Notes under the pieces: generated by a model
Told to the model about the DNA's origin: nothing
Seen by the model: the letters and a program-made list of their open reading frames with translations, nothing else
Databases searched by the model: none
Program-made: the position numbers and the translations under genes
Shown here: in pieces, positions 18,612 to 26,663 of the stretch
Position numbering within the stretch: position 1 is the first letter of the stretch
Layout: each line of letters begins with the position of its first letter
From: Ectothiorhodospiraceae bacterium
GTDB taxonomy: Bacteria; Pseudomonadota; Gammaproteobacteria; HK1
Reading direction: 5' to 3'
Assembly: GCA_024234875.1 (NCBI GenBank)
Contig: JACKNM010000002.1
Span: forward strand, 186,001-250,000
DNA: 64,000 bases

Positions 18612-18748
18612 CGGAATCTCCCATGCGCGTCGCGCCGACGCGGCGCGCCGATTATCGGGCCAGGCCACCACCCCGGACCAGGGACTCGCCTCGAGCGCAG
18701 GTTGACATCGGTCCCGAACGACCGATGATGCCCGCGCCCTCGGTGCAC

Positions 18749-19618
18749 ATGGACCCTTGCATGGCCTCGCGCATCCACCCATCGCGCCCCGTCCTCGTCG
18801 AGCCCCTCGCGCCGTCCGACCTCGCGGCGCTGACGGCGCTGTCGCAGGCGGTCGCCTGGCCACACCGCGCCGACGACCTGTCGCTGCTGCTCGCGCTCGG
18901 CCGCGGACGGGTGGCGCGCGAGCGCGCGGGCGACGACGTGGCGGCGGGCGTCGCGATGTGGTGGCCCTGGGGCGAGGATGCGGCCACGCTCGGGATGGTG
19001 ATCGTCGACCCCGCCCGCCAGGGGCAGGGAATCGGTCGACGTCTGGTCGAGGCGGTGCTGGCCGACATCGGCCCGCGCCCGGTGAGGCTGAACGCGACCG
19101 AGGCCGGCGCGCCGCTCTACGCCAAGCTCGGATTTCGTCCGTGCCGGGTGTTCCGGCAGCACCAGGGCGACGTCGACGTCCTGCCCGCCATGGCCGGTGC
19201 ACGCCTCGCCGAGCCGGCGGAGCGCGCTGCGCTCGGCGCACTCGACGCGGCAGCATTCGGCGCGCCGCGCCAGGGCCTGGTGGATCGCTTGCTCGCCGAG
19301 GGCGAGTTCCACGTGCTGCCCGAGCCGGCGCCGGCGCGTGGATTCGCGGTCCGCCGGCGGTTCGGCCGTGGCCAGCTCATCGGGCCGCTCGTCGCACCGG
19401 ACGAGGCCCACGCCATCGCCCTGCTCGAGGCGGCGCTGGTCCGCGGATTCGTGCGCATCGACGTCGACGCCAACGCCAGCGCGCTCGGCGCGCGGGTCGA
19501 GGCGCTCGGCATGTCGGTGGTCGACACGGTGGTCGAGATGGTGCGTGGCGACTGGCCCGGGGACGAGGACCCGAGCCGCCCCCGTCGCCTCGCCCTGGCC
19601 GCACAGGCGCTCGGATAG
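18749..19618 (+). CDS. GNAT-family N-acetyltransferase with YitH-type C-terminal domain, about 289 aa
   Basis: Two-domain acetyltransferase. The N-terminal GNAT half carries the acetyl-CoA loop ARQGQGIGRRLVEAVL (motif Q-x2-G-x-G/A), followed by LYAKLGFRPC. The C-terminal half (FGAPRQGLVDRLL, RRFGRGQLIGPLVA, ALGMSVVDTVVEMVRGDWP) resembles the second domain of the YitH/HolE group. Start choice is uncertain among ATGs at 18725, 18728, 18749 and 18761, with no clear ribosome site. The acceptor substrate is unknown. Confidence 0.82.
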   Translation: MDPCMASRIHPSRPVLVEPLAPSDLAALTALSQAVAWPHRADDLSLLLALGRGRVARERAGDDVAAGVAMWWPWGEDAATLGMVIVDPARQGQGIGRRLVEAVLADIGPRPVRLNATEAGAPLYAKLGFRPCRVFRQHQGDVDVLPAMAGARLAEPAERAALGALDAAAFGAPRQGLVDRLLAEGEFHVLPEPAPARGFAVRRRFGRGQLIGPLVAPDEAHAIALLEAALVRGFVRIDVDANASALGARVEALGMSVVDTVVEMVRGDWPGDEDPSRPRRLALAAQALG

Positions 19619-19694
19619 GGCGCGCCAGGGGAGCGCCTGCGCCCCGCCGTGCGACGACTCGGCAGCCGACCGCGACGGCAAGCGCGGTGCACGA

Positions 19695-20393
19695 TCAGGC
19701 GAAGTGCGCGCTCAGGAGCCCGGGATTCGACCGCGCCTCGAGCCCCGTGCCGGTCCACGTGACGTGACCGGAATCGAGCGCGACCACCGCATCGGCAACG
19801 CCGAGCGCGCGCTCGGTGCTCTGCTCGACCAGCACGATCGACAGGCCGTCGCGTTGGAGCGCGGCGAGCGCGGCGTAGCAGTCGTCCACCGCCCGCGGCA
19901 TCAGCCCGAGCGAGAGCTCGTCGACCAACAACAGGCGCGGCACCGACATGATCGCGCGCCCGATCGCGAGCATCTGCTGCTCGCCACCCGAGAGCGAGCC
20001 GGCGAGCTGACGCGAGCGTTCACCGAGCCGGGGGAACAGGTCGAGCACGCGCGCCCGACCGCTCGCCAGCGCCGAGCGCGGCAGTCGGTGCGCACCGACC
20101 AGCAGGTTCTCGCTGACCGTGAGGTCGGCGAACACGCGGCGCCCTTCAGGTACCAGGGCGATGCCGTGCCCGACGCGGGCGCGCGCATCGGCGCCGGTGA
20201 CGTCGACACCATCGAGCGTGATCCGCCCTCCGAGCGGGGCGACCAGTCCGGCCAGCGTCATGATCGTGGTCGACTTCCCGGCGCCGTTCGGGCCGACCAG
20301 CACCAGGGTCTCGCCGGCGCCGACGCCGAACGAAACCCCGTCCACTGCGACGATGCTGCCGTAGCCGCTGCGCAGCCCCTCGACCGCGAGCAT
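19695..20393 (-). CDS. livF: Branched-chain-amino-acid-type ABC ATPase (LivF-like), 232 aa
   Basis: One of two ATPases of a HAAT-family importer. Walker A GPNGAGKST, signature LSGGEQQMLAIGRA, Walker B RLLLVDELSLGL. The phrase ALVPEGRRVFADLTVSENL is typical of LivF. The start ATG overlaps the last base of the LivG-like stop (TGATG). Family name describes the transporter type; the cargo need not be leucine or valine. Confidence 0.93.
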   Translation of the reverse strand: MLAVEGLRSGYGSIVAVDGVSFGVGAGETLVLVGPNGAGKSTTIMTLAGLVAPLGGRITLDGVDVTGADARARVGHGIALVPEGRRVFADLTVSENLLVGAHRLPRSALASGRARVLDLFPRLGERSRQLAGSLSGGEQQMLAIGRAIMSVPRLLLVDELSLGLMPRAVDDCYAALAALQRDGLSIVLVEQSTERALGVADAVVALDSGHVTWTGTGLEARSNPGLLSAHFA

Positions 20394-21142
20394 CAGCGGC
20401 CCACCCCGAGGTAGGCGGCCCGTACGTCCGCGCGCGCCATCACCTCGCTGGTCGGTCCGAAGGCGAGGGCGCGGCCACCGTCCTGGACGTAGAGCGTCGG
20501 GCACACGCGCAGCACCTCCCCGAGGTTGTGCTCGATGAGCACCACCGCGAGCGACGGACCGGGCAGCTCGGCGATGAGGTCCGCCATCGCTCTCGCCTCA
20601 CGCTGGTTGAGCCCGGCGAGCGGCTCGTCGAGCAGCAGCAGTGCCGGCTCGAGTGCCAGCGCCCGCGCCACCTCCAGCCGTTTGAGGTAGCCGAGCGGCA
20701 ACGCCTCGGGACGCTGCCCGGCCACCTCGGCGAGCCCGACCCGCTCCAGCAAGGTGTGTGCGCGCTCCCGCTCACGGCGCCGATCATGACGCAGCATGGC
20801 GGCGACCGGCGACGTGAGGCGCCGATGCCCCACCGCGAGCGCGACGTTGTCGAGCAGGGTGAGCGCCCGCAACGGGCGCACGATCTGCTGCGCGAGCGCC
20901 AGCCCGTGTCGGATGCGAGCGACCGTCGACCAGCGCGTGATGTCGCTGCCACGGAACAGCACCTGCCCCGCGCTCGGACGCACGACCCCGGTGATCACAC
21001 GCATCATCGTCGTCTTGCCGGCGCCGTTCGGACCGATGAAGCCGAGCAGGCGACCCGGCTCGACCTCGAGACGCGCGCCGTCGATGGCGGTGATGCCGCC
21101 GAAGCGCACCGTCACGTCTCGAACGGAGAGCAGCGCGCTCAC
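20393..21142 (-). CDS. livG: Branched-chain-amino-acid-type ABC ATPase (LivG-like), 249 aa
   Basis: Second ATPase of the importer. Walker A GPNGAGKTT is followed by the long insert region with RTFQ replaced by LAQQIVRPLRALTLLDNVALA. The signature is the divergent LPLGYLKRLEVARALA, as in LivG proteins, and Walker B is LLLLDEPLAGLN. Start at GTG 21142, which overlaps the permease stop (GTGA, 21139-21142). Confidence 0.92.
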   Translation of the reverse strand: MSALLSVRDVTVRFGGITAIDGARLEVEPGRLLGFIGPNGAGKTTMMRVITGVVRPSAGQVLFRGSDITRWSTVARIRHGLALAQQIVRPLRALTLLDNVALAVGHRRLTSPVAAMLRHDRRRERERAHTLLERVGLAEVAGQRPEALPLGYLKRLEVARALALEPALLLLDEPLAGLNQREARAMADLIAELPGPSLAVVLIEHNLGEVLRVCPTLYVQDGGRALAFGPTSEVMARADVRAAYLGVGR

Positions 21143-21987
21143 GCGGCGCCCCGCACCCGGCGCAGCGCGCGCGTCGCGATCCCGGCCAGCCCATCGGGCG
21201 CGAAGCGCATCGTCGCGAACAACAGGGCCCCGTACAGCAGCAGCTTGTAGTCGTCGACGAGCTGGAACCACTGCGGCAGCATCGACAACAAGGCCGCGGC
21301 GACCACCACCCCCCAGACCGAGCCGATGCCGCCGACGATGACCATGGCGAGCACGGTGACGCTCTCGACGAACCCGAAGCTGTCGGGGCCGATGAAGCGC
21401 ACCTGGTGTGCATAGAGCCCACCGGCGACGCCGGCGCCGGCGGTTCCGACGACGAAGGCGAACAGCTTGAACCGCGGCACGTCGATGCCGAGTAGCCGCG
21501 CGGTGTCCTCGTCGTCGGCGATCGACTCGAACGCGAAGCCGGCCCAAGAGCGCCGGATGGCGACGGCCAGCGCCGCGAACGCGACCACACAGACCACGCT
21601 CAGCACGAGCAGCCCCGGGCGACCGAATGCCGGCGCCGGGATCCCGGCGATCCCGATCTCGCCGCCGAGCGCATCCTGCTTGCGCACGATCCCGACGAAC
21701 AGGAACGCCACCCCCATGGTGGTGATGGCGAGGAAGTCGTGTCTGACCCGCAGCGATGCCAGCCCGACCACCATTCCGACCGCCCCCGCGAGGACCGCGG
21801 CGGGCACGAGCGACAGCACCAGCGGCATCCCGGCCTTGGTGAGCATCGCGCTCGTGTAGGCGCCGATGCCGAGAAAGGCCGCATGCCCGAGGCTCACCTG
21901 CCCGCAGAAGCCGGTGATGACGTTGAGCGACAGCGCGAACAGGATCGCGATGGCCACGTTGGTGGCGACGATGATCTCGTAGGCCAT
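21139..21987 (-). CDS. livM: HAAT-type ABC permease (LivM-like), 282 aa
   Basis: Inner-membrane permease with the LivM opening LNVITGFCGQVSLGHAAFLGIGAY and the cytosolic loop FESIADDEDTARLLGIDVPRFK that contacts the ATPase. It ends the family core with FVESVTVLAMVIVGGIGSVWG. Two bases separate its ATG from the LivH-like stop. Confidence 0.93.
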   Translation of the reverse strand: MAYEIIVATNVAIAILFALSLNVITGFCGQVSLGHAAFLGIGAYTSAMLTKAGMPLVLSLVPAAVLAGAVGMVVGLASLRVRHDFLAITTMGVAFLFVGIVRKQDALGGEIGIAGIPAPAFGRPGLLVLSVVCVVAFAALAVAIRRSWAGFAFESIADDEDTARLLGIDVPRFKLFAFVVGTAGAGVAGGLYAHQVRFIGPDSFGFVESVTVLAMVIVGGIGSVWGVVVAAALLSMLPQWFQLVDDYKLLLYGALLFATMRFAPDGLAGIATRALRRVRGAA

Positions 21988-21989
21988 TG

Positions 21990-22853
21990 CTAACTACGCG
22001 CCAGCAGCCCCTGGGGCCGCAGCATGAGGACGAGGATCAGGAAGGCGAAGGCGATGGCGTCGCGATCGAGCAGGTGACCGGCATAGATGGTCCCGAACGA
22101 CTCCACCACCCCGAGCGCGAGCGCCGCGACCAACGTGCCCCGCACGTTGCCGAGACCACCGAGGACGATGATCGCGAGCGCCTTGTACGAGGGCACCGCG
22201 CCCATCGTCGGCTCGACGAGGTTGTTGAGCAACGCGACCATCACCCCGGCCGCGCCGGCGAGCGCCGAGCCGACGAAGAAGTTGAGATGTCGCACGCGCT
22301 CGATGTCGATGCCGAAGGCCTGCGCGATCGGCGGGTCGGAGACCGACGCCCGCCAGGCGACGCCGGTCCGCGTCGACAGCGACAGCCACCCCAGCGCCGA
22401 CAGCAGGACCACCGCGAGCACCACCACCGCGATGCGGGCGAGGCTGAGCGAGATCCCGGGCGCGATCTCGATCTGGGCCTGCAGCGGGGGGGTGACGTAG
22501 GACAGCCCGTGCGCACCGAAGATGATTCGAAACGCCTCCTCGGATGCGATGAACAGGCCGATGGAGGCGATCAGCGCGATCAACGGCGAGCGCCCGAGCA
22601 GCGGTCGATAGGCGAGGCGGTACACCGCGATGCCCGCGACTCCGGCCACGCCCATCGCCACCGCGAGCGCCAACGCGAAGCTACCGGTGGCGTTGGTGAC
22701 CAGCACGCCGAGGTAACCACCGAGCGTGAACAGCGCGGCGTGGGCGACGTGAAGGATGCGCAGCAACCCGTAGACCAGGGTCAGCCCGACGGCCACCAGC
22801 GCATAGATCGCGCCCTGGACCAGCCCCTGGATCAGCAGATCGAGAGCGAGCAC
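21990..22853 (-). CDS. livH: HAAT-type ABC permease (LivH-like), 287 aa
   Basis: Second inner-membrane permease. LIQGLVQGAIYALVAVGLTLVYGLLRILHVAHAALF is the diagnostic LivH N-terminus (shown here as adjoining blocks of one helix pair), and the C-terminus RPQGLLA is the usual end. GTG start at 22853, with AGAGG seven bases upstream. A strong hairpin stands between it and the receptor gene. Confidence 0.92.
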   Translation of the reverse strand: MLALDLLIQGLVQGAIYALVAVGLTLVYGLLRILHVAHAALFTLGGYLGVLVTNATGSFALALAVAMGVAGVAGIAVYRLAYRPLLGRSPLIALIASIGLFIASEEAFRIIFGAHGLSYVTPPLQAQIEIAPGISLSLARIAVVVLAVVLLSALGWLSLSTRTGVAWRASVSDPPIAQAFGIDIERVRHLNFFVGSALAGAAGVMVALLNNLVEPTMGAVPSYKALAIIVLGGLGNVRGTLVAALALGVVESFGTIYAGHLLDRDAIAFAFLILVLMLRPQGLLARS

Positions 22854-22870
22854 TTCGACCTCTTGCCGGA

Positions 22871-22897
22871 ACCGCCCCGGCCGGCAGCCGGGGCGGT
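22871..22897. terminator. Perfect 10-bp stem-loop between receptor and permease genes
   Basis: ACCGCCCCGG (22871-22880) pairs with CCGGGGCGGT (22888-22897) around a 7-base loop. It lies between the receptor and LivH-like genes and probably limits read-through or protects the receptor message. No T-run follows in the direction of transcription. Confidence 0.5.
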
Positions 22898-22917
22898 GGT
22901 CACGCCTGGGGCGGGTG

Positions 22918-24063
22918 TCACTTCTCCGGCGGCGCGAGCAGGGCCGCGTCGGAGATCACCGAGTGACGGTGCCAGGCACCGTCACGGACGACCTGGACCT
23001 GGACGTCCTTCTTCACCTCGCCGAGCGCGTTGAAGGAGATGTGCCCGGTCGCGGCGTCGACCTGGGTCGCCGCGATCGCCTGGCGCAGCGCGGCCTTGTC
23101 CGTGTGCCCCGCGGACTGGAGCGCGCTGGCCATGACCAGCACCGCGGTATGCGCGGAGGCGCCGACCATGTCCGCCGGGTAGCCGGCCTTCTTCTCGAAT
23201 CCGGCCATGAAGTCCCGCGCCACCGGATCGGTGGAGTCGCGGTCGAGCGAGGTGGTGATCAGCACACCCTCGGCCGCAGGTCCCGCGATCTCGATGAACT
23301 TCTGGCCGTCGTAGCCTTCCTGGCCGATCACCGGCGCGGTGATCCCGGCGGCGCGGAGCTGGCTCACCAGCGGGCCGGCGGTGAAGAAGTAGCCCGAGGC
23401 GTAGATCGCATCCGGCGCATCGGCCTTCACCTTCGACACGATGGGGCCGAACTCACGGTCCTTGATGCCGTAGTCGTACTCGCCGATCACCTCGATACCG
23501 AACGCCGCCGCCTTCTCCTTGAAGCCGGCGGCGAGCGACTGACCGAAGTCGTTGTTCAGAGTAATCATGACCACCCGCTTCTTGCCCAGGGTCTCGCCGA
23601 TCAGCTTGGCGCCGGCGCGCCCCTGCACCTCACCCATGAACGAGGTGCGGAACACGTACTCGCCGGCGCGGGTGATGTCGGGGTGAATGGCGTAGGCGGA
23701 GATGTAGGGGGTCGCGTTCTCCTGGAAGATCGTCGCCGCGGCGCGGGTCGAGCCGGAGTAGCTCCCGGAGATCCCCGCCACCACCTCGTCCTGGGTGATC
23801 ATCTTCACCGCGAGCGGCGCCGCCTCTTTCGGGCTCGCCTGGTCGTCGTAGACCACGAGCTCGAGGGGCTTGCCCCCGACCCCGCCACGCGCGTTGACCT
23901 GCTCCACCGCGAGCTCGGCCCCCTTGAGCGCAGAGGTGCCGTCGGCGGCGGCGAAACCGGTCAGTGGCACGTTGAATCCGATCTTGATGCTGTCGGCCGA
24001 CGCGGCTGCCGCCATGGTGGCGAGCGTGGCCGCGAGAAGCGCGCGATGGGCTCGTCGATGCAT
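22918..24063 (-). CDS. HAAT-type ABC receptor (LivJ/LivK-like), 381 aa
   Basis: Periplasmic binding protein (family 6). Signal peptide residues 1-23 (LLAATLATMAAAASA). Then IKIGFNVPLTGFAAADGTSALKG, AVEQVNARGGVGGKPLELVVYD and GSYSGSTRAAATIFQE define the first lobe, and AVIGQEGYDGQKFIEIAG lies in the second. It is 56 bases downstream of the PhyH-family gene, and so behind the hut genes on the same strand. Its ligand could be a histidine derivative, which is inference from position. Confidence 0.92.
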   Translation of the reverse strand: MHRRAHRALLAATLATMAAAASADSIKIGFNVPLTGFAAADGTSALKGAELAVEQVNARGGVGGKPLELVVYDDQASPKEAAPLAVKMITQDEVVAGISGSYSGSTRAAATIFQENATPYISAYAIHPDITRAGEYVFRTSFMGEVQGRAGAKLIGETLGKKRVVMITLNNDFGQSLAAGFKEKAAAFGIEVIGEYDYGIKDREFGPIVSKVKADAPDAIYASGYFFTAGPLVSQLRAAGITAPVIGQEGYDGQKFIEIAGPAAEGVLITTSLDRDSTDPVARDFMAGFEKKAGYPADMVGASAHTAVLVMASALQSAGHTDKAALRQAIAATQVDAATGHISFNALGEVKKDVQVQVVRDGAWHRHSVISDAALLAPPEK

Positions 24064-24119
24064 GGGTGCTCTCCCTGTTGCTCGTTCTTCGACTGGATGG
24101 GACTCAGGTCACGCGCGGC

Positions 24120-24950
24120 TCAACCGGCGCGACGATGGACGACGGGGAAGTCAGGCCCCTCGAAGGGGTCACCGGTGCGGTAGCGGAGATCCGGAAACGG
24201 TGGTGACGTCGGGCCCGGCCGCTCGACGAACTCGGCGTCGTCGCCGACCCAGCGCAGCGACACCACCCGCCGCCGCTGCGTGGAATGGTTGGCCGGCGCC
24301 CCGTGCAACGTACGAAAGTCGAACGCCACCACGTCGCCCGGCTCCATTGCCCAGCCGACGATCGACAGCCGGTCACGCGACGCCTCGACGTCGGGCACCG
24401 GCTCGTTGCGCGCATCGTCGTAGAGCTTGGAGCCGTCGAAGCGACTCGGGGTGAACTCCTTGCCCCAACGGTGCGAGCCCGCCACGTACTCGATCGCGAT
24501 GTCGCGCGAGATGGGATCCAGTGGGATCCAGAAGCTCACCGTCTGCTCGCCGCGCACGAAGTAGTACGGCTGGTCCTGGTGCCACGGCGTGACGATACTG
24601 TTGCCCGGCTCCTTGACCAGGATGTGGTCGTGGAAGATGCGCGCGACGTTCGAGCGCATCAGGCGCGCGGCGAGCGCGGCCATCGGCGAGCGCTCGACGA
24701 AGTCGCGGAAGTCCGGGATCACCGACCAGTTGCAGAGGTCCTGGAAGAACGGGGCGCTGCCGTCGGCCGGATGATAGGTGCGCTCACGCCAGCTCGGGCG
24801 CGCCATGTTGGTGGCGACGCCACGGCGCAAGGGCTCGATCCAATCGGTGAACAAGCCGCGCACCAGGGCCACGCCGTCACGCTGGAAGGCGTCGACCTCG
24901 GCATCGGTGGGAAAGCCGGAAGGGTCGGATGGGGTCGCGCTCTCGGTCAT
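24120..24950 (-). CDS. PhyH-family Fe(II)/2-oxoglutarate dioxygenase, 276 aa
   Basis: Phytanoyl-CoA dioxygenase superfamily enzyme, cytosolic. The iron triad is H124 and D126 (TPWHQDQPYYF) and H216 (TLHGAPANHS), with R227-R229 in place for 2-oxoglutarate. Other blocks are EYVAGSHRWGKEF and MEPGDVVAFD. The ATG is two bases after the hutU stop, so it is translated as part of the hut operon. Family members hydroxylate or demethylate small molecules; the location points to a histidine-related substrate, but nothing in the sequence proves that. Confidence 0.88.
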   Translation of the reverse strand: MTESATPSDPSGFPTDAEVDAFQRDGVALVRGLFTDWIEPLRRGVATNMARPSWRERTYHPADGSAPFFQDLCNWSVIPDFRDFVERSPMAALAARLMRSNVARIFHDHILVKEPGNSIVTPWHQDQPYYFVRGEQTVSFWIPLDPISRDIAIEYVAGSHRWGKEFTPSRFDGSKLYDDARNEPVPDVEASRDRLSIVGWAMEPGDVVAFDFRTLHGAPANHSTQRRRVVSLRWVGDDAEFVERPGPTSPPFPDLRYRTGDPFEGPDFPVVHRRAG

Positions 24951-24952
24951 GA

Positions 24953-26626
24953 TCAGGTCTCGAGAAATGGCAGGTCGAGCCCGTGCTCACGGGCACAGGC
25001 GATGGCGGTCTCGTAGCCGGCGTCGGCGTGGCGCATGACGCCGCTCGCAGGATCGTTCCACAACACGCGCTCGATGCGCCGCGCCGCGGCCTCGCTGCCG
25101 TCACAGCAGATCACCATGCCGGCATGCTGAGAGTAGCCGATACCGACTCCGCCACCATGGTGGATGGACACCCACGTCGCGCCCGACGCGCAGTTGAGCA
25201 ACGCGTTGAGCAACGGCCAGTCGGACACCGCGTCGGAGCCGTCCTTCATGCCCTCGGTCTCGCGATTGGGCGAGGCGACGGAGCCGGAGTCGAGATGGTC
25301 GCGACCGATCACCACCGGCGCCGAGAGCTCACCGCGCGCCACCATCTCGTTGAACGCGAGACCGAGCCGGTGGCGTTGCCCGAGCCCGACCCAACAGATG
25401 CGCGCGGGAAGGCCCTGGAAGCTGATGCGCTCGCGCGCCATGTCGAGCCAGTTGTGGAGATGACGGTCGTCGGGGAGGAGCTCCTTGACCTTCTCGTCGG
25501 TGCGATAGATGTCTTGCGGATCGCCGGAGAGCGCCGCCCAGCGAAACGGCCCGACGCCGCGGCAGAACAGCGGCCGGATGTAGGCGGGCACGAACCCGGG
25601 GAAGCTGAATGCGTCGGCGAGGCCGGCGTCGAGCGCGCCCTGGCGGATGTTGTTGCCGTAGTCGACGGTCGGGATGCCGGCGCGCCAGAAACCGACCATC
25701 GCCTCGACGTGCACGCGCATCGACGCGAGCGCCGCGGCCTCCACCGCCTCCGGAGCGCTCTCGCGCTTCTCGCGCCACTGCGCGAGACTCCAACCGACCG
25801 GGAGGTAGCCATTGCGGGGATCGTGCGCCGAGGTCTGGTCGGTGACGATGTCCGGCCGAATCCCGCGGCGCAGGATCTCGGGGAAGACCTCGGCCGCGTT
25901 GCCGAGCAGGCCCACCGAGATCGCCTCGCCGCGCGCGTGAGCGGCGTCGATGGCGGCGAGCGCGGCGTCGAGCGTATCCACCCGTTGGTCGAGGTAGCGC
26001 GTGCGCAGCCGGAAATCGATCCGATCGGGGTCGCATTCGACCGCCAGCAGCGAGGCCCCGGCCATGGTGGCGGCGAGCGGCTGCGCGCCGCCCATGCCGC
26101 CGAGCCCGGCGGTGAGGATCCAACGTCCCCGGAGATTTCCGCCGTAGTGCTGGCGCCCGGCCTCGGCGAAGGTCTCGTAGGTGCCCTGCACGATGCCCTG
26201 CGAGCCGATGTAGATCCACGAGCCCGCGGTCATCTGCCCGTACATCATCAGGCCCTTGCGGTCGAGCTCGTGGAAGTGCTTCCAGTCGGCCCAGTGCGGG
26301 ACCAGGTTGGAGTTGGCGATGAGCACGCGCGGCGCGTCGGCGTGAGTACGGAACACCCCCACCGGCTTGCCCGACTGCACCAGCAAGGTCTCGTCGTCAC
26401 CGAGGGTGCGCAGCGCGGCGGTGATGCGATCGAACGCGTCCCACGAGCGCGCGGCGCGACCGATGCCGCCGTAGACCACCAGCTCGTTCGGATTCTCGGC
26501 CACCTCCGGGTCGAGGTTGTTCATCAACATCCGGTACGGCGCCTCGGTCTGCCAGCTCCGGCACTGGAGCTCGGGGCCACGCGGGGCGCGCACCTCGCGC
26601 GCGTTGCGCAGATCGGCGATGGTCAT
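24953..26626 (-). CDS. hutU: Urocanate hydratase, 557 aa
   Basis: Second step of histidine breakdown, converting urocanate to imidazolone propionate with tightly bound NAD. Family blocks: LNNLDPEVAENPNELVVYGG, GRAARSWDAFDRI, GSQGIVQGTYETFAEAG, LTAGLGGMGGAQPLA (NAD site), VTDQTSAHDP, and GLPARICWVGLGQRH with the catalytic Cys region. Full length for the family. ATG at 26626 has a near-perfect AGGAGGAG six bases ahead. Third gene of the hutI-hutH-hutU order. Confidence 0.97.
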   Translation of the reverse strand: MTIADLRNAREVRAPRGPELQCRSWQTEAPYRMLMNNLDPEVAENPNELVVYGGIGRAARSWDAFDRITAALRTLGDDETLLVQSGKPVGVFRTHADAPRVLIANSNLVPHWADWKHFHELDRKGLMMYGQMTAGSWIYIGSQGIVQGTYETFAEAGRQHYGGNLRGRWILTAGLGGMGGAQPLAATMAGASLLAVECDPDRIDFRLRTRYLDQRVDTLDAALAAIDAAHARGEAISVGLLGNAAEVFPEILRRGIRPDIVTDQTSAHDPRNGYLPVGWSLAQWREKRESAPEAVEAAALASMRVHVEAMVGFWRAGIPTVDYGNNIRQGALDAGLADAFSFPGFVPAYIRPLFCRGVGPFRWAALSGDPQDIYRTDEKVKELLPDDRHLHNWLDMARERISFQGLPARICWVGLGQRHRLGLAFNEMVARGELSAPVVIGRDHLDSGSVASPNRETEGMKDGSDAVSDWPLLNALLNCASGATWVSIHHGGGVGIGYSQHAGMVICCDGSEAAARRIERVLWNDPASGVMRHADAGYETAIACAREHGLDLPFLET

Positions 26627-26663
26627 CGACTCTCCTCCTGTGCCCGTCCGCGGGTCGAGGTGC

